Positions 1 to 8,395 of a stretch of DNA of 46,356 bases are shown here, in pieces (the first letter of the stretch is position 1; every line of letters starts with the position of its first letter). The notes below the pieces were generated by a model. The model was not told where the DNA came from and ran no database searches. It saw nothing but the letters and a program-made list of their open reading frames with translations. A program made the position numbers and the translations under genes. The DNA is taken from positions 1 to 46,356 of the forward strand of contig CAZBQL010000013.1 in NCBI GenBank assembly GCA_964493985.1. The letters run 5' to 3'. This DNA comes from MGML01 sp964493985 (GTDB lineage Bacteria; Chloroflexota; Dehalococcoidia; Dehalococcoidales; UBA2162).

Positions 1-54
1 ACCTGCGACACCCTGATTAAAAGTCAGGTGCTCTGCCAACTGAGCTAACGGCCC
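1..54 (-). tRNA. tRNA-Lys (anticodon TTT), truncated by the window edge
   Basis: Read on the minus strand, the bases give a tRNA 5' half starting GGGCCGT, then a D arm (GCTCAGTTGGCAGAGC) and a five-pair anticodon stem CCTGA/TCAGG around the loop CTTTTAA. The anticodon is TTT, so it decodes Lys. The variable loop and the first bases of the T stem are present. The rest of the T arm and the 3' acceptor strand lie beyond the left edge. Confidence 0.93.
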
Positions 55-140
55 ACGTACTTAGTCAGTTTATCAAATATAATTTTGTTAAGCAAGATTT
101 GTCTTGTATAAAGGCTAATCTAGACAGGACTCGTTTATAT

Positions 141-215
141 ACAGATTCCCGCTCCCGTACCAGGTACGGGTCAGGCTTCGCGGAATGACGAAGAGGTGTG
201 GGAATGACGGAAGGC
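141..215. repeat. Dispersed-type intergenic repeat fragment between tRNA-Lys and hisS
   Basis: This non-coding stretch contains a near-palindrome CCCGTACCAGGTACGGG (154-170) and two direct copies of GGAATGACG (182-190 and 201-209). Short elements of the form 'GATTCCCGC...GCGGAATGACG' are a familiar kind of dispersed intergenic repeat, and a related-looking element lies at the right edge of the window. The rest of the 55-290 gap shows no gene that I can support. Confidence 0.45.
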
Positions 216-290
216 GTTTTGGATGCCTTTACAAGGCGGGGACTAATCCTGTATTCTTAGCCTGTAGAACGACATAATCAGGAGAATATA

Positions 291-1538
291 TTGTACCAGT
301 CACCACGCGGAACCGAAGATATACTGCCGGAAGAACAGAAGTACTGGTATTTCCTTGAAGACAAGATTGCTGAAATTACCAGACTGTATGGATACGAACG
401 TATCGAGACACCCGCATTCGAGGACTCAAGCCTGTATACCCGTAGTACCGGTGAATATACGGATATCGTCCAGAAAGAAATGTATACCTTTGAAGACCGG
501 GGAGGGAATAGCCTGAGTCTCAGACCGGAAGGAACTCCCTCGGTCTGTCGTGCCTATATTCAGCATGGACTTCAGAATAAACCACAGCCGGTCAAGATGT
601 ACTACCTGACATCTATTTTCCGCTACGAACGGCCTCAAGCAGGGAGATGGCGTCAGCACCACCAGTTCGGCTGTGAAGCCATCGGTGATGCTGATCCGTC
701 ACTTGACGCGGAGATAATCGAGATAGCCTGGCGATTATACGAAGCAGCAGGACTGAAAGACATTTCAATCAAGATGAATAGTATGGGCTGCAGAGAATGC
801 CGACCAATATACATGAACGCATTGACGGAACATTATTCAGGCAAGGAAGATACTCTTTGTTCGGACTGTAAGACCCGCCTGGTAAATAACCCATTAAGGC
901 TGCTGGACTGTAAACAGCCACAGTGTCAAAGCCTTGCCGATTCAGCACCGAAGAATGCCGATTACCTGTGCGAAGAATGCCGGAAACACCTTGAGCAAGT
1001 GGAGAACTATCTACACCTACTGGAAATCCCCTATAAAATGAACCATCGACTTGTGAGGGGATTGGACTATTACAGCAGGACAGTGTTCGAACCCATGCCG
1101 GAAGACGACCGGGCGCAAGCTGCACTTGGCGGGGGCGGACGTTATGATTACCTGATCGAAGAGCTTGGCGGAAAACCGACACCTGGAGTAGGATTCGCTG
1201 CCGGTATCGAGAGGATAATCCTGAACATGAAGAAGCAGGGCATTGAAGTGCCTCCATTACCTTCACCGAAGGTCCTTGTCGCCTATATAGGTGATGAAGC
1301 AAAGGCGCTGGCGATCCGTTTGACATCGGACCTTAGAAAAGCCGGTATTTCGACGGTAAACGCTTCCAGCGGAAAAAGTTTGAAAGCCCAGCTTAAACAG
1401 GCAAACACACTTGGCGTATCATATACGGTAATCCTGGGTGAAGATGAAGTGAAGAACAGTACAGCGTTACTGCGGGATATGACGAATGCCAGCCAGGAGA
1501 CCGTTTCCTATGATAAACTGCCGGAGCTGCTGAAATAA
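291..1538 (+). CDS. hisS: Histidine--tRNA ligase
   Basis: Class II aminoacyl-tRNA synthetase that charges tRNA-His in the cytoplasm. The 415-residue length is normal for bacterial HisRS. Visible landmarks are the N-terminal YQSPRGTED (2-10), LRPEGT (77-82), motif 2 with RYERPQAGRWRQHHQFG (111-127), the histidine-specific GLDYYSRT region near 258-265, a GGGGRYD segment, and motif 3 GVGFAAGIER near 300-310. The C-terminal anticodon-binding domain follows. A cysteine-rich insertion (CRECRP, CSDC, CEEC) sits in the middle, as in many bacterial HisRS. The TTG start is chosen because a GGAG Shine-Dalgarno lies about 8 nt upstream and the next residues match the family N-terminus. The metallophosphoesterase follows after 6 nt. 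Confidence 0.97.
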   Translation: MYQSPRGTEDILPEEQKYWYFLEDKIAEITRLYGYERIETPAFEDSSLYTRSTGEYTDIVQKEMYTFEDRGGNSLSLRPEGTPSVCRAYIQHGLQNKPQPVKMYYLTSIFRYERPQAGRWRQHHQFGCEAIGDADPSLDAEIIEIAWRLYEAAGLKDISIKMNSMGCRECRPIYMNALTEHYSGKEDTLCSDCKTRLVNNPLRLLDCKQPQCQSLADSAPKNADYLCEECRKHLEQVENYLHLLEIPYKMNHRLVRGLDYYSRTVFEPMPEDDRAQAALGGGGRYDYLIEELGGKPTPGVGFAAGIERIILNMKKQGIEVPPLPSPKVLVAYIGDEAKALAIRLTSDLRKAGISTVNASSGKSLKAQLKQANTLGVSYTVILGEDEVKNSTALLRDMTNASQETVSYDKLPELLK

Positions 1539-1544
1539 CTAATA

Positions 1545-2276
1545 ATGCGTTACGCTATTATTGCCGATATTCATTCCAATCTGGCCGCTTTCCAGGCTGT
1601 GCTCGATGACATAAAGACACAGGAAATAGACAAAATCTGGTGCCTGGGAGATATCGTCGGTTACGGACCTGATCCCCATGAGTGTATAGAATTACTTAGA
1701 GCAACCGATAATATCTGTGTTGCCGGAAATCACGACAGGGCAGCAATAGGACAACTCGAAATAACAAGCTTTAATCCGCATGCTGCCGAAGCTGTGAAAT
1801 GGACTGCGGAAAAGCTGAGTATCGGTGATATAACTTACCTTAAGAATTTACCGGAAAGTATCGAAGACGGTGATTTTTTACTTGTGCACGGAAGTCCGAG
1901 AGAACCTATCATGGAGTATATATTATCGATAAGTGTCGCCAGACAGAATTTCGATTGTTTCAGAACTAAATACTGCCTTGTCGGACACACTCACGTACCG
2001 CAGGCGTACAGTCTTGACAAGGAAAATAACTGCACGGCAACAAGGTTTCTGCCGACCGTAAAACTTGTAACCGGTGAACTACGGCTGATCATCAATCCGG
2101 GCGCGGTCGGGCAACCGAGAGACGGTAATCCTGAGGCAAGTTATGCCATTTATGATAACACGACAAAGATAGTCCAGTTAAGGCGGGTTTCTTACGATAT
2201 AAGACAGACCCAGGACAGGATTATGAAGTCCGGATTACCGCCTCGCCTGGCATCCAGACTGGAAACAGGTGAATAG
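1545..2276 (+). CDS. Metallophosphoesterase of the YfcE/diadenosine-tetraphosphatase-like type
   Basis: A 243-residue calcineurin-like phosphoesterase. All five metal-binding blocks are visible: DIHSN near the N-terminus (8-12), GDIVGYGPDP, GNHDRA, VHGSPREP and GHTHVP. These ligate two metal ions that activate water to attack a phosphoester. The family includes cyclic-nucleotide and dinucleotide phosphatases, and the substrate cannot be told from sequence. The gene starts 6 nt after hisS and is probably cotranscribed with it. I give no gene symbol because the specificity is unknown. Confidence 0.9.
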   Translation: MRYAIIADIHSNLAAFQAVLDDIKTQEIDKIWCLGDIVGYGPDPHECIELLRATDNICVAGNHDRAAIGQLEITSFNPHAAEAVKWTAEKLSIGDITYLKNLPESIEDGDFLLVHGSPREPIMEYILSISVARQNFDCFRTKYCLVGHTHVPQAYSLDKENNCTATRFLPTVKLVTGELRLIINPGAVGQPRDGNPEASYAIYDNTTKIVQLRRVSYDIRQTQDRIMKSGLPPRLASRLETGE

Positions 2277-2297
2277 GAAAGTATCGGTAGGCTATCT

Positions 2298-2459
2298 TTA
2301 ACGGAGACCTTTTTCACATTCCTTGCAAATAACAACTGCAGGGAAATACCTGGTGACAATGACCATTTCACTGAAAGGTCTGGTCTTCTTGCAATAATTG
2401 CACTTGAAAGTAATTTTTTTATCTTTAGAACCGGAAATTTTCTTCTCTTCGGTCGTCAC
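2298..2459 (-). CDS. Small double-CxxC zinc-ribbon protein of unknown function
   Basis: A 53-residue protein if translation starts at the GTG at 2459. A longer frame is open to 2588, but it would overlap the upstream FmdB-like gene and adds sequence with no zinc-ribbon character. The recognisable part is KCNYCKKTRPFSEM, followed about 20 residues later by ICKECEKGL. That gives two CxxC pairs that could hold one zinc ion. It lies downstream of the FmdB-family zinc ribbon on the same strand, so the pair may be cotranscribed. Function is unknown, and the exact start is uncertain because the Shine-Dalgarno is weak. Confidence 0.6.
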   Translation of the reverse strand: MTTEEKKISGSKDKKITFKCNYCKKTRPFSEMVIVTRYFPAVVICKECEKGLR

Positions 2460-2508
2460 ATTAGGCCCCCTGTATTTATATCGGTATTGCGGAAGACAAT
2501 CAATAGTT

Positions 2509-2796
2509 TTATTTATCGGAAGTAGTAGTTGAGGTTGTAGTATCCTTGGACCCGGATTGACTGGAATCACTTGATTTCGAGTCTTCACTGGTCCCTGTCG
2601 GTATTGAATGACCGTGGTTACTCCTGTGATCTGTTACATAAAAACCCGATCCTTTAAAAATGATAGGAACGGGCGAAAATATTCGTGTTGCAACGCATTT
2701 ACAATCAGGACAAAATACTTCACTCTCGTCATTGAAACTTCGCCGAAGCTCAAATCTGGTTGAACACTCTGAACATTCGTACTCATATATGGGCAA
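2509..2796 (-). CDS. FmdB-family zinc-ribbon protein
   Basis: A 95-residue protein beginning MPIYEYECSEC, the hallmark of the FmdB/CxxC_CxxC_SSSS family. The zinc ligands are C8, C11, C29 and C32. The C-terminal third is rich in Ser, Thr and Asp and is probably disordered. I place the start at the TTG at 2796 because a perfect GGAGGTGAT Shine-Dalgarno lies just upstream. The longer frame open to 2844 adds 16 residues that do not fit the family. FmdB-type ribbons are widespread and poorly understood, and a role in transcription regulation was proposed for the founding member. Confidence 0.85.
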   Translation of the reverse strand: MPIYEYECSECSTRFELRRSFNDESEVFCPDCKCVATRIFSPVPIIFKGSGFYVTDHRSNHGHSIPTGTSEDSKSSDSSQSGSKDTTTSTTTSDK

Positions 2797-2921
2797 TCCT
2801 ATCACCTCCAGATAACCCCGGAAAGATTTAGCAATCCGAGGCATTGATTGCTAATTTAATTGTACTCCAGCCTGAAATACTCGTCAAGATATTTTCATCA
2901 GTTCAGGGAAGGCCTAATAGG

Positions 2922-3317
2922 TTATATGATCCCCCAGTCTTTGTATCCCTGTTGTATGACAGAAAGGTATTCCTTCGAAGGTCTTGTTTCCTGTGGCTGT
3001 CCACTCTTGATATAGGTAATTGCTTCTACGGAGTCACCATCTTCATCGAATACTTTTATCTTTGTACGCCTGTATGGGGTTTCAGATTTATCCAGGCGGT
3101 TCATACATTGTTCGGATACCTCATAAACAGCACCGGGGACTTTTTCTCCTCTGAAAAGTACTATGTTAGCTTTACCACCTCTTAACTGTCTTGACCAATC
3201 TGAAAAGACTAACTTGTAGTTAGGCAAGGTTGCCTTGTAAAGCGGTTTACTATCAGGACATCTTTCCTGCATCTGTTTTTTATTTAGATTCGATGCATAA
3301 GCAAAATAATAGGGCAT
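2922..3317 (-). CDS. Gamma-glutamylcyclotransferase-like (AIG2/GGCT fold) protein
   Basis: About 131 residues. The N-terminus YFAYASNLN corresponds to the substrate-binding Y-x-Y-G-S-N loop of the GGCT fold, with Ala in place of the usual Gly. The LDKSE segment aligns with the LDxxE motif that carries the catalytic general-acid Glu. That is residue 79 if the start is the ATG at 3317, or 83 from the TTG at 3329. The family converts gamma-glutamyl amino acids or amines to 5-oxoproline, but many bacterial members have unassigned substrates. I prefer the ATG at 3317 because it gives the typical family N-terminus, although neither start has a strong Shine-Dalgarno. Confidence 0.8.
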   Translation of the reverse strand: MPYYFAYASNLNKKQMQERCPDSKPLYKATLPNYKLVFSDWSRQLRGGKANIVLFRGEKVPGAVYEVSEQCMNRLDKSETPYRRTKIKVFDEDGDSVEAITYIKSGQPQETRPSKEYLSVIQQGYKDWGII

Positions 3318-3382
3318 AATATTACTCAATGGATTAAGTGTATATTATAATAAAGATTTACAGCCGTGACAACCTGTAACTG

Positions 3383-4291
3383 TTAATTTTCAGCGAACAA
3401 TATACTTTCAATCTCGCGTAATCTTTCCAATCCTTTTATCTCATAGGGAAACATAGGCAGTTCAACGATCTCCATATCCGAATAAGTGTTGTGTATTCTC
3501 TGTAAATATTCCTGCTGCTGAGTATGTTTTGTTGACATAAAAGTAGATTTATCATCAGTTGCAACGTTATTTATGATTATCTTTTTTACCTTAAGTTCAA
3601 ATTCGTCCAGTTCAAGGAATATGTCTTCAAGTTGTTCGACCGCCAGGGCCTCGGGAATGGTTACGAGCGTAAAATCTACAACATGTTTTAAAAAGTCCAT
3701 ATTTATCGCTGAAAGTTTTTCCCAGCGTCTGATGATGTCCAGGATTGGTTCGCGTGTTGTTCGTCCAACCTTAAGCCTGGAATATATCCTCGGAGCCATT
3801 TTCAAATGTTCACTGAGAAGGGCGGGAGTTTCAAGGAGGGCGAGTGTCTGACCGAGTGGAGCTGTGTCCCACACCACAGAATTATATTCGCCATATAAGG
3901 GAAGTTCCCTGATATAATCAACCATAAATTCGTCGCTCAGACCGGGAAGTACTGAAGTCACGAACTCCACGAATTCGGGATATTCGATATCGACAAAGGA
4001 AGAAAATACGCCGTATACGTCTCTTCCGAACTTCCTGTCCCACATTTCTTTTACTTCAACATGACCTAGTTCGTTAACAAACAGGGAATCCGTTACAAAG
4101 GCAGGTTTTGACTTATCCGATAATTCGTAAATATGTGAAAGGGAAGGAGTAGCATCGGTCGAGATAGCAAGAGTTTTATCTCCTTTATTAGCGTAATGAA
4201 GTGCCGTAGCTGCAGCGCAAGTGGTCTTTCCTACTCCTCCTTTACCGGTAAACATTGTTATCCTGGAATTATTTCTACTGAACTTACTCAT
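3383..4291 (-). CDS. ArsA/Get3-like P-loop ATPase
   Basis: A 302-residue, single-domain member of the anion-transporting ATPase family. The deviant Walker A GKGGVGKTT is at 16-24. The switch I-like STDATPSLS segment begins at residue 44, and switch II is WDTAPLGQTLALLE. The family consensus at switch II is DTAPTGHT, so the His is replaced by Gln here. No arsenite-binding cysteine cluster is evident and no arsB or arsD neighbour is present, so arsenite export is unlikely. Related proteins sort tail-anchored membrane proteins or act in unknown chaperone-like roles. The gene appears to stand alone. Confidence 0.85.
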   Translation of the reverse strand: MSKFSRNNSRITMFTGKGGVGKTTCAAATALHYANKGDKTLAISTDATPSLSHIYELSDKSKPAFVTDSLFVNELGHVEVKEMWDRKFGRDVYGVFSSFVDIEYPEFVEFVTSVLPGLSDEFMVDYIRELPLYGEYNSVVWDTAPLGQTLALLETPALLSEHLKMAPRIYSRLKVGRTTREPILDIIRRWEKLSAINMDFLKHVVDFTLVTIPEALAVEQLEDIFLELDEFELKVKKIIINNVATDDKSTFMSTKHTQQQEYLQRIHNTYSDMEIVELPMFPYEIKGLERLREIESILFAEN

Positions 4292-4465
4292 AATTTCTTA
4301 ATACCGCCGTATCGGGTCTGTTTAGCACCAATTTATTCTACACCATATTTAGACATCAAGGTAAACGTTCATACGTAACATTTGCTTTTTTAATTTTACT
4401 GAGTGTAAACTGGGTGAAATCGGAGAGATTTAATCTCTTACTTTTTCGTATAGCGGATCAACATA

Positions 4466-5770
4466 TTGGATCAAACAGGCAGCGGATTCAGCGGTCCAGG
4501 CCGCATGGGACCACCTCAAACCGGCCAAAAACGAACCGGCTTCTCAATTCGTAATCTCAGGACCTTCAATTCATTTAAAAACCGGGTATTTTTAATTTAC
4601 TTCGGCGGCCTGCTCGGGCAAATGGCAGGAATGAATATGCAGATGCTGGCACGCTCGTATCTGATTTACCAGCTTACCAGAGATCCTGTTATTCTCGGGG
4701 TGATGTCGTTATTTAATGCTGTACCCATGGTTATCTTGTCTTTGTACGGTGGCGTCATTGCCGATAGAATGCAAAAAAAATATGTGATGCTCATAGGCCA
4801 GGTTGCATCAGCGGTTGTATCGTGCGCTGTAGGTCTTTCGTTACTTACAGGTTATCTGAATTCAGAGACTCCCGGTTCATGGTGGGTTCTTGCTGCGTCA
4901 TCAGTATGCCAGGGTATCATAATGGCACTGATGATGCCTTCACGTCAGGCAATACTGCCCGAGATAGTGGATGGCGAGCAACTGATGAATGCCATATCAC
5001 TGAACACTATGGGCATGAACACTTTTCGGCTGTTCGCTCCTGCAGCGGCCGGATTTCTTATAGCTAAAGCCGGCTATGAAACCGTTTATTTTACCGTTTC
5101 AGCGATGTACGTAGTATCGACTATATTTATCGCGTTTCTTCCTCTTACCAGCAAAGTAACCAGAACGACAACAAACGCATTGACCGCGATGAAGGAAGGT
5201 TTTAGATACCTGCGAAAAGAGACCACTATCTTAATTATTCTTGGTTTCACACTGGCCGTTACCATACTGGCGATGCCCTTTCAGCAAATGATGCCTATAT
5301 TCACCGAGGACGTGCTGGCCGTAGGGCCCGAAGGCATGGGAGTGTTAATGAGTGTATCGGCGGTTGGTTCAATGGTCAGTTCATTAGTACTCGCATCCTT
5401 GCCTAACAAGAAAAGGGGACTGATGATGCTAATAGGGAACATTATACTCGGTATTGCACTCGTGGGATTCTCGTTCTCCGGACATTACTCACTTTCGCTC
5501 GTCCTGATAGCATTTGTCGGACTCGGGCAGATGGTACAGATGGCCTTAGGTACCACGTTGATACAGTATTATATCGATCCCGCTTATCTCGGCAGGGTAA
5601 TGAGTATAATGATGATGCAGTTCGGCCTGATGAGTTTCAGTACGTTCATTGCAGGGCTGCTTACCAAAGCATTCGGCATTCAATGGGCGATGGGAGGTTT
5701 AGCTTTAGTATTAGTGGTCCTGTCATTATTTGCCATTGCTTTCTTTAAGCGGATAAGAAACCTGGAATAA
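4466..5770 (+). CDS. MFS transporter, EntS/MFS_3-like exporter
   Basis: A 434-residue integral membrane protein with about 12 hydrophobic segments, preceded by a Gly/Pro/Gln-rich cytoplasmic tail of about 35 residues. The A-like motif GGVIADRMQKKYVM follows the second transmembrane segment, as in major facilitator exporters. The region MMPSRQAILPEIV after the fourth or fifth helix is typical of the MFS_3/EntS group that exports siderophores or drugs. The substrate is unknown. The start is a TTG with only a weak ribosome-binding site, so the N-terminal tail may be shorter. It is convergent with gmk across a 171-nt gap holding an inverted repeat. Confidence 0.88.
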   Translation: MDQTGSGFSGPGRMGPPQTGQKRTGFSIRNLRTFNSFKNRVFLIYFGGLLGQMAGMNMQMLARSYLIYQLTRDPVILGVMSLFNAVPMVILSLYGGVIADRMQKKYVMLIGQVASAVVSCAVGLSLLTGYLNSETPGSWWVLAASSVCQGIIMALMMPSRQAILPEIVDGEQLMNAISLNTMGMNTFRLFAPAAAGFLIAKAGYETVYFTVSAMYVVSTIFIAFLPLTSKVTRTTTNALTAMKEGFRYLRKETTILIILGFTLAVTILAMPFQQMMPIFTEDVLAVGPEGMGVLMSVSAVGSMVSSLVLASLPNKKRGLMMLIGNIILGIALVGFSFSGHYSLSLVLIAFVGLGQMVQMALGTTLIQYYIDPAYLGRVMSIMMMQFGLMSFSTFIAGLLTKAFGIQWAMGGLALVLVVLSLFAIAFFKRIRNLE

Positions 5771-5834
5771 CCGTATACCTGTTTATCGAGTCTCGCTGCA
5801 AACCTCTTACATGTGCTATATGTCCGGTATGGAG

Positions 5835-5854
5835 TGCCGGTTCACCAACCGGCA
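5835..5854. repeat. Perfect inverted repeat between convergent MFS and gmk genes
   Basis: TGCCGGTT (5835-5842) and AACCGGCA (5847-5854) are perfect reverse complements around a 4-nt loop, giving an 8-bp GC-rich hairpin. It sits in the gap between convergent genes. It may help stop transcription from both sides, but there is no T run on either side, so a classic intrinsic terminator is not supported. Confidence 0.55.
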
Positions 5855-5941
5855 TGGTTAGTAAAGTGTTAATGCTTCCTGAAGATTACGTAAAATTCCT
5901 CGTGTAAATTGTGCCGTATCTATTTCCCACTGGCCTCTTGT

Positions 5942-6562
5942 CTATTTACGGACTCTGCATTTTTCAGCGGTAATAATCGCCCTTATCTCGGAAACGGCCC
6001 TGTCAATTTCACCTTTTTTATTAATTACCACGTAATCGAATTCGGGGAGTTTCTCCATTTCCTCCGAAGCTGTCTTTATCCTGAGTTCAAGAGCTTCACG
6101 TGATTCTGTTCGACGCTGTTTTAATCGTTGCGAAAGTTCTGAAAGAGACGAAGGCACAAGAAATATAGATACTGAATCGGGTTTAATACGTTTTATATTC
6201 TCCGCTCCCTGAACGTCAACCTTTACTATCACGTCGTGGCCTTTATCAAGGGCTTCTTCGACCTGAGCTCTGGGCACTCCATACATATTACCATAGACGT
6301 TTGCATATTCAAGCAATCCGTCATTTTCGATGAGGTCCTGAAAATACTCTTTAGAAACGAATATATAGTCGATATTGTCCCGTTCTCTTTCGCGGCGTGG
6401 TCTTGTAGTCATTGTAACCACGTATTTCAACTGGAGAGAGGTCTCTTTTAGTTTGTGGAGGACAGCGTCTTTTCCTACTCCGGATGGTCCGGAGAGAATA
6501 AACAAATCTGGTCTCTTTTGAAACGGGTGGAAAAATTCCTCGCGGCTGGCCGTATTATCCAT
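5942..6562 (-). CDS. gmk: Guanylate kinase
   Basis: Phosphorylates GMP to GDP with ATP, linking guaA (elsewhere in this window) to GTP synthesis. The 206-residue protein has the P-loop GPSGVGK at 25-31, the GMP-binding TMTTRPRRERERDNIDY region, YGVPRAQVEEAL, and the DVQGAE segment of the core. The residue after the Walker Lys is Asp (GKD) rather than the usual Ser/Thr. The gene begins 6 nt after the end of remA, and the two surely form an operon, as in many Firmicutes. Confidence 0.96.
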   Translation of the reverse strand: MDNTASREEFFHPFQKRPDLFILSGPSGVGKDAVLHKLKETSLQLKYVVTMTTRPRRERERDNIDYIFVSKEYFQDLIENDGLLEYANVYGNMYGVPRAQVEEALDKGHDVIVKVDVQGAENIKRIKPDSVSIFLVPSSLSELSQRLKQRRTESREALELRIKTASEEMEKLPEFDYVVINKKGEIDRAVSEIRAIITAEKCRVRK

Positions 6563-6568
6563 TACGTC

Positions 6569-6853
6569 CTAGTCAATCAACTGTGGTTCTTCTACCTGAA
6601 ATGACTTCGGTTCAAGCTGGCGGTACCTGCTGACTATAGTCTCAGGAGTCAGAGCGGAAAGAATTACATGACCGCTGTCATTTATAATTACGGCTTTGGT
6701 CCTTCTCCCATTGGTGAGATCTATCAACAAGCCCTTGGACTTACTTTCCTGGACTGTCCTTTTGGTAGGAGCTGAGTTAGGTGAAGCGATAGCAATTACA
6801 TTATTCATAACGATGATGTTATTGAATCCGACGTGGACCAATTCTATGCTCAT
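6569..6853 (-). CDS. remA: RemA-family regulatory protein (DUF370)
   Basis: A 94-residue protein starting MSIELVHVGFNNIIVMNNVIAI. It contains the conserved KGLLIDLTNGRRTKAVI block that defines the RemA/DUF370 family. In Bacillus subtilis, RemA is a DNA-binding activator of biofilm-matrix and osmoprotection genes. Its role outside Firmicutes is unknown. The ATG at 6853 is chosen because it starts the conserved family N-terminus and has an AGGTGCAGGA Shine-Dalgarno. The frame is open 57 nt further upstream but adds unrelated residues. It is the first gene of the remA-gmk pair and is divergent from nadK. Confidence 0.92.
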   Translation of the reverse strand: MSIELVHVGFNNIIVMNNVIAIASPNSAPTKRTVQESKSKGLLIDLTNGRRTKAVIINDSGHVILSALTPETIVSRYRQLEPKSFQVEEPQLID

Positions 6854-7083
6854 ATTCCTGCACCTCGATAGACCATAATGGAAGTATGTCCTATATAATA
6901 TACCTTGCACAATAAATAGGCAAACTAAAATTTTAAGTCAATGATGGAAATATAGCAGTTTTAATTATTATTGGCAAGGAAACACAGTTAATTCTGGATG
7001 TTCTTAGTTAAAGCAGGAAAAAGCATCACTTTACGGGAATCGATATTGGGCGTTATACTGAAATACAGGATTATATGTAACTG

Positions 7084-7917
7084 ATGAAGACTGTAGGAAT
7101 TTTATATCACCCGAAAAAAGAAACCGCCGGGATTCTTGCTGAAAAACTAAGTCAATCAATTAAGTCAAGGGGTATAAACGCCTGGAGATCATCGGCGTGG
7201 GAACTGGAGGAAGCCAGGAAACAGGTAACTGGTACAGAACTGCTTCTAACGATCGGCGGAGATGGTACTATTCTCCGGGCTGTGCAGGCGGTCGTGCCCG
7301 AGTCCATTCCTATAACCGGAGTAAACCTCGGGAATTTAGGTTTTATGACGGAATTGAGTGTTGCTGAAGTTGAAGATAGACTCAATGACCTTCTCGATGG
7401 AAAAGGCTGGATCGACGAAAGGTACCTTCTTGAAGCCGAAATTGTCACTGGTGATGGACATAATCCACAGAAATTTTATGCACTCAATGACGTAGTACTG
7501 GCCCGTGGTTCTGTAGCTCGCGTTATACACGTTGAAGCCAGGATAAATGAAGAATTACTTACTACCTACAAAGCCGATGGTGTTATTGTGGCAACGGCAA
7601 CCGGAAGTACCGGATATTCACTTGCGGCTCAAGGACCGATACTGTATCCGCAATCCAGGGAGTTATTACTGGTACCGATTGCTCCGCATTTAAGCTCATC
7701 ATATTCACTGGTATTACCTGATTCGGCGGTAATAAAACTCACCTTGACGACCTATTATTCGGCGACGATAAGTATCGACGGACATATAAATTCAAATCTC
7801 TCGAGTAATGTAGAAATTACAATAAAGCACAGTCTGAATACGGTAAAATTTTTAAGAATACATCCTCAGAACAAATTTTACAGCTCTCTTGAGCGAAAGT
7901 TGAAAGGAAAGAACTAG
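7084..7917 (+). CDS. nadK: NAD kinase
   Basis: Phosphorylates NAD to NADP. At 277 residues it has normal length. The signature GGDGT is at 58-62, followed by GVNLGNLGFMTEL, where the NAD-binding site continues, and TATGSTGYSLAAQGPILYP, the other NAD-contact block. The C-terminal half forms the beta-rich domain. It is divergent from remA across 173 nt. A GNAT gene and a Nudix gene follow with almost no gaps, so the three probably form one transcript. Confidence 0.96.
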   Translation: MKTVGILYHPKKETAGILAEKLSQSIKSRGINAWRSSAWELEEARKQVTGTELLLTIGGDGTILRAVQAVVPESIPITGVNLGNLGFMTELSVAEVEDRLNDLLDGKGWIDERYLLEAEIVTGDGHNPQKFYALNDVVLARGSVARVIHVEARINEELLTTYKADGVIVATATGSTGYSLAAQGPILYPQSRELLLVPIAPHLSSSYSLVLPDSAVIKLTLTTYYSATISIDGHINSNLSSNVEITIKHSLNTVKFLRIHPQNKFYSSLERKLKGKN

Positions 7918-7918
7918 G

Positions 7919-8395
7919 TTGGGGCAGGTAGAAAAAGCTAAAATAAACGATGCCATTCAGATGCACAGGATAATAAATTTATTCGCTGATCGCGGCGAGA
8001 TGCTTCCGCGTTCATTAAGCGATATTTATGAAAATATAAGAGACTACTTTATTTACAGGGAAGAGGGTAAGGTAATAGCCTGTGCCGCGCTTCATATAAG
8101 CTGGTCCGAACTTGCCGAAATCAAGTCCGTCGCGGTTGCCGAAGAATACCAGAGGAAAGGATATGGTAATTCGTTGATAAAAGCCTGCCTTGAAGAAGCG
8201 AATGAACTGGGAATCCCAACGGTATTCTGCCTGACATACAGACCGGGATTTTTCGGTCGTTTCGGTTTTTCCGAAGTCGATAAAATGGAGCTTCCTCAGA
8301 AGGTCTGGAGTGAATGTTATCGTTGTCCCAAGTTCCCTAACTGTGATGAAATCGCCATGATACTTCGTATTGAGAATGTAAAAAAAAATGACTGA
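7919..8395 (+). CDS. GNAT N-acetyltransferase resembling the NAGS (ArgA C-terminal) domain
   Basis: A 158-residue acetyl-CoA-dependent acyltransferase. The acetyl-CoA-binding motif A is AEIKSVAVAEEYQRKGYGNSL, with the pyrophosphate loop QRKGYG. The segments LPRSLSDIYENIRDYF near the N-terminus and YRPGFFGRFGFSEVDKMELPQKVW near the end resemble stand-alone N-acetylglutamate synthases of arginine synthesis. That specificity is inference, and no arginine genes are nearby. A C-terminal CYRCPKFPNC cluster could bind metal. The start is a TTG 1 nt after the nadK stop, with AAAGGAAAG upstream. The 3' end overlaps the Nudix gene by 8 nt. Confidence 0.82.
   Translation: MGQVEKAKINDAIQMHRIINLFADRGEMLPRSLSDIYENIRDYFIYREEGKVIACAALHISWSELAEIKSVAVAEEYQRKGYGNSLIKACLEEANELGIPTVFCLTYRPGFFGRFGFSEVDKMELPQKVWSECYRCPKFPNCDEIAMILRIENVKKND

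Noticed and set aside
769..1326. 185-residue frame on the minus strand within hisS
   Set aside because: It is a shadow of the well-supported hisS gene, has no ribosome-binding site, and shows no recognisable domain.
3383..4291. Arsenic-resistance ATPase
   Set aside because: No arsB/arsD/arsR neighbours and no arsenite-binding cysteine cluster. A general ArsA/Get3-like ATPase is the safer call.
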